Shown in pieces: positions 49,308 through 62,667 of a stretch of DNA of 64,000 nt. Within the stretch, counting starts at the first letter, position 1. Each line of letters starts with the position of its first letter. Origin of the DNA: Loxodes magnus (taxonomy: Eukaryota; Ciliophora; Karyorelictea; Loxodida; Loxodidae); contig CAMPDV010000240.1 in assembly GCA_946699065.1 (NCBI GenBank), forward strand, positions 1 to 64,000, written 5' to 3'. The notes beneath the pieces are model-generated. The model was not told where the DNA came from. It did not search any database and worked only from the letters and a program-made list of their open reading frames with translations. The position numbers and the translations under genes are program-made.

Positions 49308-49323
49308 CGTAAATTAATTAATT
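49308..49323. repeat. Right target-site duplication of element D
   Basis: Exact 16-bp copy of 48311-48326, continuing into a run of ATTA units. Confidence 0.7.
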
Positions 49324-51059
49324 AATTAATAATTAATGAAGTATAATTTATGAATTAATATTAGCAGACCGGTGGCATCATCATCTTTCATATTTTTTTG
49401 TTTTAACCTTTTTTTTAACAGATAAAGATTGAAATAAAAGCAAGAAAGATTCACTCAAAATTTTTCAAAGTAAGAGTTGTAATAAGGAAATGCTTGTCAA
49501 TAAAATATAATTATATTAAAGATTATTTAAAAGAAAAAGCAAAAATAAATGAAAAATTTCTCAAAATAACTAAAGATAACAATAGAATCTTAAAACTAAA
49601 ATGCTTAAAAAATATAAAAGATTAATAATTAGATTATCAATCTACTTAAAGTAATATTTATTTAATTAATTTTTATAATAAAGATTACAATAAATTTTTT
49701 CTAAGCAAGAAAAAATGCATAAATGATACTAATAATTATAACTATAACTATAATTCCTTATTTTCAATTTTTGTTAAAGTTAACTTAAAACGATTTAATA
49801 AATAAAATCATTTTATTTAAATACAACTATTTAAAGTTAAAAGTCATAGATTATAGAGTTTAATGTGCATAAAATTTTAATTTCGTATGAAAGTTAATTC
49901 TAAAAAATTAAAAAAATGAGAAGTCAAATAATTTTACATTTACTACATAATTAAATTAATAAAGTACATTTTTATTCAATATAACGAAAAATTTAAATTT
50001 AGATTAAAAAAAATATAAAAAAAAAACGAATATTTTAAAGCAAATCTATTAAATTTAAAAAAATTTCTTTTATAATTAAAGAAGTGTTAAATATTTTTAA
50101 AATAAAAAAAAGATAATAAAATTTATCAAATTTATTTTTAAAATTATAAAATAGCTTTTAATGGGACTAGAAATTTCTTAAAATTTTTAAGAAAAAAATA
50201 AAAAAATAACAAGAGTATTGTTAAAATAAAAAAACGAATAATTTTTAAACTGAAAATACTTAAAATAAAGTTTTACTTAGATCTTTTAAAATAATGATAT
50301 TAATAATTTTTACCAGGCAAATTTTATAATTAATTAGATATAACGTCTAACATTATGAAAATGATTTCATATATTTAACTTTATAAAGCATTTAATTTTA
50401 TTAATAAATGTTTGCTAATATTTTATTTGCCAATTTACTATTCATAATTTATGAAGATGTAAGATTATTTCATTCTTGCTCTAAAATAAATATATTTCTC
50501 TAAAATAATATTTAATTATGATTTTTTCTAGAGACTGTGTTTCGATTTTTGATTAATAAATCTTTAATATAATAATCTTTACCTTCATATAAAAATTATG
50601 ATGAAGTTTAATATCTTATTTCTAAATTAAAAAATAAATTTTCTTTTTTAGTTTTTTTTATAGATTTTTAATTTTATTTTACTTCAGTTTTTATTTTTTT
50701 TCTTTCCAAAAAATATTTAAAAAATAAATTAAATTTTTTCTATATTAACAGTTTTTTTCAAGTTTGAATTAAGAAATTTTTTAATTCTTTAAATTTTATT
50801 TAATATTTTTTATAATTTTCGGTAATTTTTTTATTAGTTATTTTTTTTTAAAATTCTTTTCTTTTTTCAGATAGTATTTTTATTTATTATAATTTTCTTG
50901 CTTAACTTAAAAAAATTTTCAATCATCTTCATCTGGGTTTTTTTTCTATATTTTCTGTTTTTATTGTAAAACTTTTTAAAATGAAAATCTTAAACATAAT
51001 TATAGAAGTTACATTATCTAAAGATAGATAATTATTTAGATCTAAATAAAAGTTCTTTA
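49324..51059. other. AT-rich DNA without recognisable gene
   Basis: Nothing supportable seen. Confidence 0.5.
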
Positions 51060-51776
51060 AGATTGGTTCTTTAATTAATTAATGAAAGAAATTGTTTGCT
51101 AAAAAGCTATATGAATGTTTTTTACTCTACTCATTAATCTTGATTTTCATTAATGTTTAATTTTATATTTGATTCTGATTGGTTCCATTTTTTTTCTATT
51201 TGCTTTCAGGCGTTTTTTATTATTAAGTCAATTTTTTTTATTTTTATTAGTTCTATTTTGTTATTTTGTTTATTTTAAATTGATTATATTCAAGCAGTTC
51301 TTTTGCTGTTATTTCATTATTTTGATTTTCGATTTTTTATTTCTTTAATAACCTTTGATTTTAATTTTATAGTTTGGTTATTGTTCTGATGTAGTTCTTG
51401 CATTTAAATATATGTTCAAAAGTATCTAGTCTTCTTCATATGCATTTTAATTCTTCTTAGTCTATATGTCTTTCTTACAGATTTTGTTTAAAGAATAGTA
51501 ATTAGATGCTAATTTGTATATTATTTTTCTTTCTTTAATTTTTTCTCTGTTTTAAATTTATTATTAAATTTTTTTTAATATCTCTTATTATTTGAATTAT
51601 CTTTGAATAATTTTTGATGTAATAATTTTGTTTTATTCTTTAATTTTTTTCACTTAATTCTTTTTATTGTTTTTTAAATAATTATTTTTTTATTTATTCG
51701 TCTAAATATTTGTCTAAATTTTTATCATTTAAGTCATTGATTTCTTTTACTTCGATTTTATAGTAATTGATTGTAT
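51060..51776 (-). pseudogene. Coiled-coil-like relic, low confidence
   Basis: The minus strand in the ciliate code is rich in Lys, Asn, Gln and Ile with heptad-like spacing (MQELHQNNNQTIKLKSKVIK; KQIEKKWNQSESNIKLNINE) but carries at least four TGAs. It ends where the 1.1-kb repeat begins. It may be an old coding sequence; low complexity makes chance resemblance possible. Confidence 0.3.
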
Positions 51777-52892
51777 TTAAATTAATTAATTTTAATTTCA
51801 TATTTTTATAATTAAATTTTAAATATTATATAGCTTAAAATTTCAATGTATAACTTTTTTTTTATGAATAGTGATAGAAAATTCAATGGATTTATATTTT
51901 TATTAATAAATTACGTTTATAACTAAAAAAAGATTAAAGTTAAGTTTTATCAATTTAATGAAAAATATTCAGAAAAAATTTCATTTTCATTTTCATTTCA
52001 ATGAAAAATATAAAAGTTTAACGAAAATTATTTGACCAAAATAATCTTAAGGAAGATTTTTGATGCTTAGAATTATAATTAAAAAAACATGCTTGCTATT
52101 AATTGTTGTAAATTTATAGCTTCGAGATATTTTTTTATTTAAAAAATGTATTTTTTTTTAAAGTAAAATAATATTTTTTTGGATTTTAACTTTTATCAAA
52201 ATATAAATGTTAAATTATTTTATTTAAGTCTATTAAAATTATTATAATTTAATTTTAATATTACTTTTTTATTTCAATCTTCTATTTAAAAAATAAAAAT
52301 TTAATACTTTATAATATTAAATTATATTTAATTTATTTCTGTTATCTTTTTGTACAATTTTTAGAGAAAGATGCATATAATAAAATTTTTACTTAGTATA
52401 TTAATTTTTTTTGTTATTAGAATATGTATTATATAAGGCATTTTTTCGAAAATAATTAAGGAGTTAATTCGAAAAAATTATCTTTTTTTAACTAGTTTAG
52501 AAAATTTTATAGCCAATCTATAGATTTTATAAGTTTTTGGAACCTCTTAATTTTTTCTTTTATACTGGATAGATATTTCCCAACGAAAAAAATTCAACTT
52601 TTTTTGTTTAAATTTAGAGATTATAAGCCACAAGTTTTGATTCATTGTACTGAATAATTAAATAGTAAGCTTAAAATCTCAAATTTAAGGATTTAATTTA
52701 CTGAGCAATTAAATGCGTAAATTTTCTTTTTGTAAGAAACTGTTTATTTTTAATTAAAGTAAATATTATAAGATTTGCAGTCATGTTCCTTTTTAGTTTA
52801 TCTTATGTACATAATTGAATAGCTTATTACTTTAAGCCTTTTTGTATGTATAATTATAATAAATATTAACTAATAAAAAGTATAACATATCT
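51777..52892. repeat. 1.1-kb interspersed repeat, copy 2
   Basis: Same orientation as 8576-9695 and alike along its whole length. The start TTTAAATTAATTAATTT and the end AGTATAACATATCT define the repeat's borders by loss of similarity on both sides. No SINE-like unit is attached here. Confidence 0.75.
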
Positions 52893-54439
52893 GTCTTTAT
52901 AAAGTTTATTATATAGCTAACTTATTTCTAAAGCAACATTTTCTTACTTTCATAATAAAAAATAAGAAAGAAATTATAGTGATATAGTAATTTGATGGTT
53001 GCTTCTTTTATTTACTTGATCTTACTTTTAATAATCTAATTGAAAATTTACAGTTACAAATAATCTTTTCTCACATTCTTTAAGATGTTCTAATATCCTA
53101 AAGTATCAATAAATATTTAGCTTTTGAATTTTTGACCAAATTTCTTAAAAAGACTTTAAATAATTTTAACTATTAGCACTAATAAAAAGAATAAGCATTT
53201 CAATGTGTGAGTAAAATAAGAAAGTATTATAGCTATAAAAATGATCATTTTGTTTATTCAATTTGTTCAGATAAATTTTAATTCTACCATTATCATAGAG
53301 ATTAGGAAATACATTTTTAAGAGAATATTAGTAAATTGACTAATCTTGTAATTTTAAATCAGGAAAAGGAATCTATTTTTTCAAGTAGTATTATAAACCC
53401 AGACTTACAAAAAAACATTAGAAAAAGATAGCCTTATTGCTAAAAAAATAAATTAAGTTTATTTATAAAAACGATATAAGAAATGAACTTATAGCATCAA
53501 CAAAGAGAGGGAAGATCTAACTAAAAAATGATTTAAAGCAAAATTAAAAAAACCTGAGATTTAAAGAACTTAAAATTAGTAATAAGTTGTTAAGATTACC
53601 AAAGCTATTTTGCTCAAATCTAATTTTAGAAAACTAAGAAGACTAATAGCTAATCAATAAAATAGTAAAATATAAATAAAAAGAAAGAACTAAGGATGGT
53701 TCAGTAATAAAATAATTAAAATTTTTGAAGGAAATGATATTAAAAACTATTACAATATCTTAAAAGAGTTTAGAATATTTAAATCAAGCATGAAATACTA
53801 AGAATGAAATAAAAATTAAAAATACTTTTTTAAACTAAAATGATAAAATATCAAAATAAAAGATTTTTATATTAATTTTGTATTTAAGATAAATAATTTT
53901 GACTCTAAGTTAAAATTTAATCTTTTAGAAAAGTAAATATAATTTAAGAAGGCTTATTACAGTTTAAAACTTTTGTTAATTTTTAAGAATTAAAAATACA
54001 TGCAAGCTAAGAGAAATTCATAATTTTATAAAATTAATAATTGGATTTTTATAACTCAAACATTATAATATTTAACTTACTTAAATTTAAAAAATTTATC
54101 AATATGTTAAAGATTTTACAAATTATCGATATGAATTAATCTTTAATCATTTTCACATTGATTTTAGAACGATTTTATAAATGTTAAAAATGAGTTTAAA
54201 ATCTTCCTATCATTATTTTTAATTTTTCAAAATTATGTTTTCCGTAAATATTTTCAATTTTATAACCAAGCAAATTTTAAAACACTTCCCGTTTTAATTA
54301 AATCTTTTAAGATTTATTAAATTTATTATTGCTACTATTATTTAAAAAAAATGGTATTAAAAATCAAAAATATGCATAATTAGTTTATGATCTAAAATAA
54401 ATATAAAAATATTACTTTATTGTTGATTATCTAAATATT
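52893..54439. other. AT-rich DNA without recognisable gene
   Basis: Nothing supportable seen. Confidence 0.5.
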
Positions 54440-55075
54440 AACTTTGACCTCTTTGAAGATAGATAATCTCCAGATTAGTTTTCTAAACTAAATTTTAGAT
54501 CTTTATCTGAAATTTTATTTTATTAAATTTGTTCTTTTGATTAAAGATTTTTTATTGTTTAACATAGAATTAGTTATATGTTGCTTTTCTTTGTCTATTG
54601 ACTAAATAATATTCTCTTAAGACAATTTATCCTTCTCCTAATTCACTATGTTTTATTTTTGTTTTTTAAGGAGTGGCTAAGATTTTTCTCAAATCAAAGA
54701 TCTTAAATTTGAATATTTTCAGCAATTTCCTATGGTTCATGATTGTGAGCTTAAAAATCGCAAATTTTTTTTGGATTCTCTTTTTAAATCCTACAAAGAA
54801 AGCTTGCTTATTATGTACAAATGGAGTAACTAAATTCTCTTTTATCAGCTAGTATGTTTATTGCATATGTTGTTCTGTTATTACAAGGATTTTGATCAGT
54901 AACAAATTTATTATATTAATCTTAAATTCAAAACTAATTCAGCTTTCTTAGAAGAAGGAAATAAAATTTTTTCATTTCTATTATGGAAAAGTTCAGTTTG
55001 ATTCTTTATGAAAGTAACATCAGAATCATCTTTATATATTACTTAATTCAGATCTTAATGTCAAAGTAATAAGCA
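54440..55075 (-). pseudogene. Unidentified protein relic (L)
   Basis: The minus strand in the ciliate code reads VIYKDDSDVTFIKNQTELFH, then NRNEKILFPSSKKAELVLNL (about 55050-54920). After a one-base shift it continues VTDQNPCNNRTTYAINILAD, KREFSYSICTQQASFLCRIQ, KENPKKICDFQAHNHEPQEI (54.9-54.7 kb), then a TGA after IQDL. A further shift gives GEGQIVLREYYLVNRQRKAT. Four Cys and two His fall within 60 residues, so a metal-binding fold is possible. Composition is typical of a cellular or transposon protein, not of AT-rich noise. I do not recognise the family. Two frameshifts and one TGA mark it as broken. Confidence 0.45.
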
Positions 55076-57289
55076 AAATTAAACCAAAAATTTTTATTTA
55101 TTTGGTAGTAATAATTATAAGAGGTTAATTACAGCAATTAGTTTAAAATTAGGATTTTTATATTTTTCATCTAATCTATCGTGCAATAAAACTCCAAACA
55201 GAATTTATTAAAGAATTGACTTATATCAAGGCTTGAATAAGCAAAGCATTTTTAGTAACCTTTTAAACTATAAGCTCAGCTTTTCTAGTGAGAAAATCTC
55301 AAATTAAAACTGTTTAAGAAGTCAAAATCAAGGAAAAATAAAGAATCAATATAATTTATTAAGAATTATTCAAGCAAAATAATTTTTTGGATATTGGCTA
55401 AGATTTTCTCCTTCACTTTCGTTTCCAATCTTATGATAATCATAATTCATTTATACTAAAAAATTACTATCTTTCTCTTAAGAAATTCCTAATCAATAGG
55501 AAGCAAAAAGAAAATAAAAAAGAAAGAAGTAACAAATACATTTATAAATATACTTCTTGTCATGTTAATTCTTTCTGCCATATTTTTTTATGAATAATCT
55601 ATATTCAAGATATTGCATTATTTTTTTATTTATTAAGATGAAAAAATTTTAAATGAAACTAATAATATTTTATTATAAACTTTATAAAAAACCCTTTTCT
55701 TCTATAATTAAATATTTTAAACATAAAAAACTTAGAAATATTCAATTTAAAAACTAATCTAGAATTATGCTTTATTTTTATATTCTTTTGTTCTTTTATT
55801 TTAAATTCTCTATATTTAATCTCGTTTATAAGCATCTAATTGTAATATTTTTATTTTTGCATGGAAATTTAGGATATGCTAGATTAAATATCTTTCTAAT
55901 TAATGCTGTATTTCTCAATTATTGATTTTTTAATTTGCTTTAAATTTATTTTTTTATTCACATTTTGCGATTTTTTTAATGAATCATCTCATTCTTTTTT
56001 CCATCAAATTTGACCATATGAATCTTTTAATTATTCAAAAGAATTTCTTTTTATTCAAAATAATTTAAATTATATTTCAATTAAACTGCTATTATTGAAG
56101 ATTCTTTTTTTACGATAAGATTAATTTAATTTAAAAATATGTTATCATTTTTACAAATCTAACTCCAAAAAGAATAGTTTCATATGATATAGATTTAGTA
56201 CTTTTAGGTTAAAATGAATGTATTCCAATTTACTTTTTATTAAGTCTACATTTCTTTTCTTAATTTTATTACTAAATAAACTTATATAAATTAATTTCTT
56301 AATTTTAACTATTTATTCTCTTATATTCTTTTCGCATCGATTTTTGATCATTTATCAAATCTTAATTAGTGAAAGATAGTTCTTGAAATTAATCAGTATT
56401 GTTATCAATTTTGATATCTATTTAATACTTTTAGTATATTTATATAATTTTGAAAAATTTAATTTTAACTGTGAAACAGAAAAACTGGGAATAGTAAATT
56501 AATTATGTAAATTTAGTTTAAGATTAGCATATTTAAATACTTAATTAAATAGAAGACAATGTCGTAAGAATAAAGATAGACTTGAAAATATAAATTTTGG
56601 TTCAAAATAAAAATGAAAATCATATCACAATAAAAAACAGAAAGCAAGAGATTTTTCATTAAATAGAGATTAAGCGAAATAATCAAAGAACTACTAATCT
56701 AAGAAATTAATGCTTTAAAATAGGTAAAAATTAAGAGAAAGGTGACTAAAGAACAGGTTTAATAGGAAAGAACTATGATAATAAATTCACACTTCAAATT
56801 CTATCTTATTTTTCTAGTTTTTTAAATTCCTTTTTGCTTAAATTATTTCATTTTAGCATTTTTAATAATTATATTTATACTAAGAATAATTTTAAATTTC
56901 AAGGTTAAGTATATTTAGCATTAATATTAAATATTATCGATTTAATAAGTATCATCTAATTATTTATCATTAATTAACGATATTTTATTTTAAATCTCTT
57001 TAATTTAGACTAATAAATCTAAAGTAGTAAAATAATAATAATTTCTGATAGTTTAAAGTCGATTAATTTTCTCTAAAGAATTTTAAACTAAGAAAGCAAT
57101 TTAGGTTTATAGTTGTTTAAACTTATATTTATTATATACTTTAATTCTAATTTTTATAGTTAGCTCATTTTAGAACTAAAGTCATTTTAATGTTTTCAAT
57201 TTTAAGTTTTTCTATTTAGTTTTCTCTATTATTATGAGGGAATTTCGTAAAAAATAAATTATTATTCTAACTTATAAATATTTGCATAC
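55076..57289. other. AT-rich DNA with a small Lys-rich open stretch
   Basis: About 56550-56790 (+) reads NKKQKARDFSLNRDQAKQSK and similar in the ciliate code, too short and biased to call. The rest is featureless. Confidence 0.35.
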
Positions 57290-57560
57290 GATGCTAGAAT
57301 TAGTATTATATGATTCATTTTTTGAAAATAATTAATATTTTTTACTTTGAATAGGTAAGTAGATTTGGATAGTCAATCTAGAAATTTTTACATAACTCTC
57401 TTATTTTATTTTTTTGGAGCAATTAGTCAGATCTTTTTCAACTTCAGCGAAACTTCCCAACGAATTAAATTCAACTTTATAAGTTTAATTTTAGGAACTA
57501 TAATAACTAGTCTTGACTCGTACTGAATAATTAACTAGTTTTAAATTGATTAAATTCTAG
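57290..57560. repeat. Diverged fragment of the 1.1-kb repeat
   Basis: Matches the region around 9220-9480: shared TTTTTTGAAAATAATTAA, CTTCCCAACGAATTAAATTC against TTTCCCAACGAAAAAAATTC, and GTACTGAATAATTAA in the same order. It is much more diverged than the two long copies. Confidence 0.55.
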
Positions 57561-59889
57561 GATGTGGTAAACTTAATGACTAACTGGTTATAAAGCATGA
57601 TATTTTAAATCTTTAATAAAAATAAGAAAAAAATCTTAAATCCGAATATCTCTTATCTCAACCAACAGAAAGTAAGCATTTGATCAGAAAATAGGATATT
57701 TAACATATTTAAATTTTAAAACTAAAAAAATCGAAAAATATATAGCTAGAAAAAATAAGAAAGTTATTTACAAAATTTTAACATAATTATTTGTACAATA
57801 TAAAATCATTATTTGACAATATTAGCATCATTATTTGTGGTGAACCTACTAAAGATGGTACCACCTTAATCTATTATTATTACTATGAAAAATTGAATAA
57901 AATATTAAAACGACAATCTAACTATAAAAGAAATTAATTTTTTCTATCAAATCATTTTTAATCAAAATTTAATTTAAAAATTTTACCATTTCCAGCGAAT
58001 TGAATTTCCCACTTTATGGGTTTATATAATAAATTTTTAGATAAAAGGAAATAATACCAACATCTTGCTTTTTAATAGAGTTATTCCAACATAAAATTTT
58101 GTCCCAGTAATTAATATCATAAAATTATATCAAAATATTTGTTTAATAAACTAAATTAACATAGGAATCTAACTTTGAAAATCAAATATTTTAATATATT
58201 AGATCACATAATTTTTACTATCATTCAAACATATTATACGATCAGAAAAATTATATTTAAAAAAATGTTTAAATTATCAAAATTTAAGGTATTATATTAT
58301 TTTTTCTTAAAAAATAAGGATAATTAAATGATTTAAAAAGAAATAAATATCGAAAATTAAGGAAATTGAATTTGTAAGAAAAATTTCGTTACAGCATATT
58401 ATTTCAAAGGCTTCTAGTAAAATTAAATATATTTAATTAATATATCAAATTAATATAAAATTGTGAGTCTAAATTATTTTAAGAGTTAAGTTATACCTAA
58501 AATAAATTCAAAGAGAAATTTGTTTGATCTTTAATATAAAAATGATAGAAATGCTTAAAGATTTATATATTTATTTCAACAATACTCAATATTTTCTTAA
58601 AGTGAAATTCAAAATTTTCTTTTAAAAATAGGCGCGAAATATTAAAAATAATTAAATCTAAATTAGGATCACTTTTTTTATTAAAATTTTTTCTTCAAAA
58701 AATTATGCATTTGTCAAAAGATTTTTTTTTAATTAATTTTTATAAAATATCTAATATTTTTATTACCAAATCCATTAAATCTTTAGCACTAACTCTTCTA
58801 GTTTACTTATATGATTTAATTAATATATCTTTAAAGATTCAAGTTTTTTGATTACTTTATTTTTTTCTCTGCTTTTTTGTTTAATTCGACACAAAAACTT
58901 TAAAATATTAAAAAAGAGCTTTCTTTTTATGATTATTATAACTTAATTATCTGCTTATATTTAATATTTGAGTTATTTCATTTTTTTTAATGTCTTTTTT
59001 AATTATAAGAAAAATGAAAATAAATTTTAAAATATAAGGCATTAAAAATGTTTTATAATTGTTTTATATCTCTTAAATTTTGTTCTTTAGACTTTTTATT
59101 GAATCTTTAATTTTATGCAAATTTTTTTCAAAGAAAATTTGATTTTAGAAATAATAAGCCCATATAATTTAACTTTAACAATTTATTTTTTACTTTTTAT
59201 TTTTATTTAAATTTTCTTTTAATATTTTAGTTTTAATTTTAATTGTTATAAATAGAAAAATAAGCTTTTATTTATTTGAACTTTTAAGTGTTAAATATTT
59301 GTTTCTGAAAAATTAAATTATTTATAGATAATGAAATTTAGATTATTTAAGTTTAAAAAAATAACCTATAAATTTAATTTTTATACTTCGTTCTTATATT
59401 TATTGAGTTTTTTATATTTACTTTTAAAGTATTTTCTAACTGTCTTAAAAAGATCTCAATCTTTTTCTATTTTTTGTGACTAATTTATGATTTCTTCCAT
59501 TAAATATCTCTTTTTGCTTATCTTGCAATTCCTAATTATATTTTGATTTATCTATAATCAGAAATCTATCTTTATGATATACAATTTTTTGAAAGATAAT
59601 AGAGATAACTTTTATTAGAATTTAATTAAAATCAAATATCTTAATTTAGTATCTTTCTTCATATTTTTTTCAAGGCTTTAAATTGCTTATTTTAATTTCA
59701 TATTCATTTAAATTAACCCAAATATTAATTCAATATATACTTTTACTTGATTAAAGGAATTTCATTTAGTCGAAATGCTTAACTATTAAAAAGTAATTCA
59801 TTACTTTAGAAAAAAGTTTGAGGATGATAAAAATTAAAGGATTTAATTTAACTATTTTTTTATACCTCTGTCTCTGAATATAATTATCG
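57561..59889. other. AT-rich DNA without recognisable gene
   Basis: Nothing supportable seen. Confidence 0.5.
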
Positions 59890-60300
59890 TTTGGAAAATT
59901 CATTTCAAAATCTTAACTTTATCATATGTAGAACTTCTTCTTATTTTTCCTAATTTGTAATATATTTTTTAAATCAGAAAGTTAAATCGATTTCTGCTCA
60001 AATATCGATCGTTTAATATCTTTAGACTTGTGCGAACAGGCAGACTATATAAAAAAATTAACTTGATACTTAAAAGAAAGTTCCTTAATAATATTTCAAT
60101 TCCCTTATTACAGAATATTCTTAGTTATTAGATTCTATACAAATCATCGCAAATATTCTTTGATCGATTGGATGTTGAGGAACTTTATCCAAATAGATTT
60201 TTGATCAATTTATATTTGTTGTAACGGACTATTAAGCAATTTTAAGCATTATTGTAAACAAGAGTTTATTTCTATAATTTAGCGATTTTTTATTCTTATT
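59890..60300 (+). pseudogene. Protein relic with S4-like basic helix (M)
   Basis: One plus-strand frame without TGA reads LTLSYVELLLIFPNLQYIFQ, LNRFLLKYRSFNIFRLVRTG, RLYKKINLILKRKFLNNISI, then QNILSYQILYKSSQIFFDRL and DVEELYPNRFLINLYLLQRT. FRLVRTGRLYK has a basic residue at every third position after a hydrophobic stretch, the pattern of a voltage-sensor S4 helix. The same KYR..IFRL..TGRLYKK motif lies at about 63.9 kb on the other strand with mostly synonymous DNA differences, so this frame was selected. Ciliates have many K+ channel genes; the assignment to a channel is inference from spacing only. A second frame here is also open (SLITEYSQLLDSIQIIANIL) but has TGAs. Confidence 0.4.
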
Positions 60301-61957
60301 TTTTTATTAAAAAAATTCAATCTTGTTCACAATACTATTCTGAAATATATTTTCCATATATATTAAAAATAAAGCCAAAGAGTTTATTTGTACTATAATA
60401 GTATTTTAACTTTTCCTATTTCTTATAAAAAATAGCTTTAACGGTGAAAAAGTAATCATCTCTTAATTTTATGATTAAGCAAAATCAGTGACTTCATTAC
60501 TCAAATTTGTAAAATGTTGTGATTTTTATTGTAAGGAATAAGAATATTTCTAGTCACCATTTTTTTAATTAAGGTTTAATTTCACACATTTAAATTTTGC
60601 AACGTAAAATTTTAAGTTGAAGCAAAATAAAAAATTATAAGAAAGAGTAATGTGCAAATATACCTTTTTTGCTTAAAATAACCAAGTAATTTAGAAATAT
60701 CTAAAGGAAAGCATTTGATTTGAAGAGAGATACTATAAATTTTCACGTTTATCAAATGATTTTAACTTAAAATATAGATTTTTAAGTTTTAAATAAACTA
60801 CATGCACACTTCCGTTCTCCTTCAAAAAAGATCATGAAAGCTTCTGATTCTAAGAATTAGTAGCATCAATTGAATATTATTTCCTCTTTATAACGGTAAG
60901 ATAATAATCTTTCTATCTAAACCAATTTCTAATATAATATTTATCAAATTTTCATTTTTAATTGAATGGAAATAAATTTATTTTTATTATTGAGAAAATG
61001 ATTATTTATTTTATAATTCAACCTAAAAAGCTTTCTTGATAAAATCATGTTTATTGCGGAAAAAATAACTTTAGATTATTTATTTATTATAATGCTTTTT
61101 ATATATCGAAATTTTTTTGATAAATATCGAATTAAAAATTGCTAATTAGCAAGAAATTATTTTTATGACATTATAATTATCCTAATTCTTTTGATATAAA
61201 TTATTTACCTAATTTAATATAATTATACTTTTTAGTTTCAACATAGCAGTTTAAATTTATAAAGTATTAACTTAAAAATGCATTTAAAAAAGTATAAAAT
61301 TTATTTATTTTTTATTATAAAAAAAATAGAATGACTCTTTTTTCTTTAGTATAAAAGGTATCCTTTTTTATATTTTGATTTCTTTAATTTCTCAATAACA
61401 CACTATTAAATATTCAATTTATACTCTACTAATAAGTAATCAGATATTTCCCCCATTTCGAGTTAAATATTTTAATTTTAAAAGGATACTTTTTATATTC
61501 TAAATTAATTATCTCATTTCTTAAATTTTAATTTAACTGATTTAAATAGTTTATAAACTTTATTCAATAGTAAGTTTCAATTTTTATGTGAAAATGATAT
61601 TTTGATATAAATGGTTTCTAATATTTGCTATAATTTAGTGATTTATTTTATAATACAATTTTTGATTATTTATTATCTACTTTATATTTTTTGCTTTTAT
61701 ATCTCGTAAATATTTAGAAGATATTATAAAAAATTAATGTTTATATGATTTATTTGAAGAAGGATAAAAATATGGTTAAAATAAACTAGTGATTTTATTT
61801 TTCTTTCCGCATAAAATCCCTTTTATTTAAAAGTTTAAATAACTATGATTATCTCGCTCTTTATTACTAAAGTTATTTATGAATGGATACTGCTTTTAAT
61901 CATGCTATTTACCAAACAAGTTGTTTCTAAATAATAGAAATAATAATATATTAAAAT
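60301..61957. other. AT-rich DNA without recognisable gene
   Basis: Nothing supportable seen. Confidence 0.5.
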
Positions 61958-62667
61958 GACTTCACCTTTATTTGGCTTTTCACATATTAGTTTGTTAGCT
62001 TTTTGTTTAATAACAAGTCTCCACTTCAAATTTGTAAGGGTCTTCAAGGTTATTTTTCTTGATTTTTTCCAAAAGGTCGAATCCTAATCATTTTCTATTG
62101 AAATCATTTACAGCCTTTAAGATATAAGAAGCTTCTTTGCTTAGTTGGAGTATTTTTTTCCAATAGAGTAAGTTTTCACTTGTGCAGTATATTCCAAATA
62201 TATTTTACCATTTATTTTATTCACTTTTATTTTTATTAAAATTGGAAACAATTTCTTACTTTATATCCTGAACGTTTGTAATACAAGTATTTCGTTATTT
62301 TCCAATAGGGAATATATTTTATAACAGGTTGTAATTCTATTTCCGTTGGGTCATTTTGTAATTAGGATTGTTATGGTTTACATATTTTCGATATTTAAAC
62401 TTCTCTTACTATTTTTTCTGTGTATAAAATCTACCTTAAATTTATTGTTAGTGCGAGTTAAGAACTAATTCCTTATCCTAGTTTCGAATTTTCCGAATTA
62501 AAGAATTTCCATAAATTTTGATAATTTATTAGTTCGTTGATAAAGATCTTCAATAGCTTTTGCTAATTCTTAAATCTCTATCTAACGAAGTGAGGGATGA
62601 TTGGCTACGTCCTGCTAAATTTTATTAGATTTAGTTGGTGAAGTCTGTTATTTCTTAGGTGCCATTT
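61958..62667 (-). pseudogene. Gag-like copy I (second subfamily)
   Basis: ATG at 62665 (minus) opens MAPKKQQTSPTKSNKIQQDV, then LRQIEIQELAKAIEDLYQRT (coiled coil), to a TGA at 62351. A shifted frame carries NDPTEIELQPVIKYIPYWKI and the knuckle region TKYLYYKRSGYKVRNCFQFQ (knuckle 62248-62289). Spacing is exact for CX2CX4HX4C, but both first Cys and the His are Tyr, each one transition from the ancestral codon; only the last Cys remains. The 3' end GCCAAATAAAGGTGAAGTCA matches copy E. This is a 0.7-kb subfamily distinct from A-D. It is 5'-complete at least to the start codon. Confidence 0.6.
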
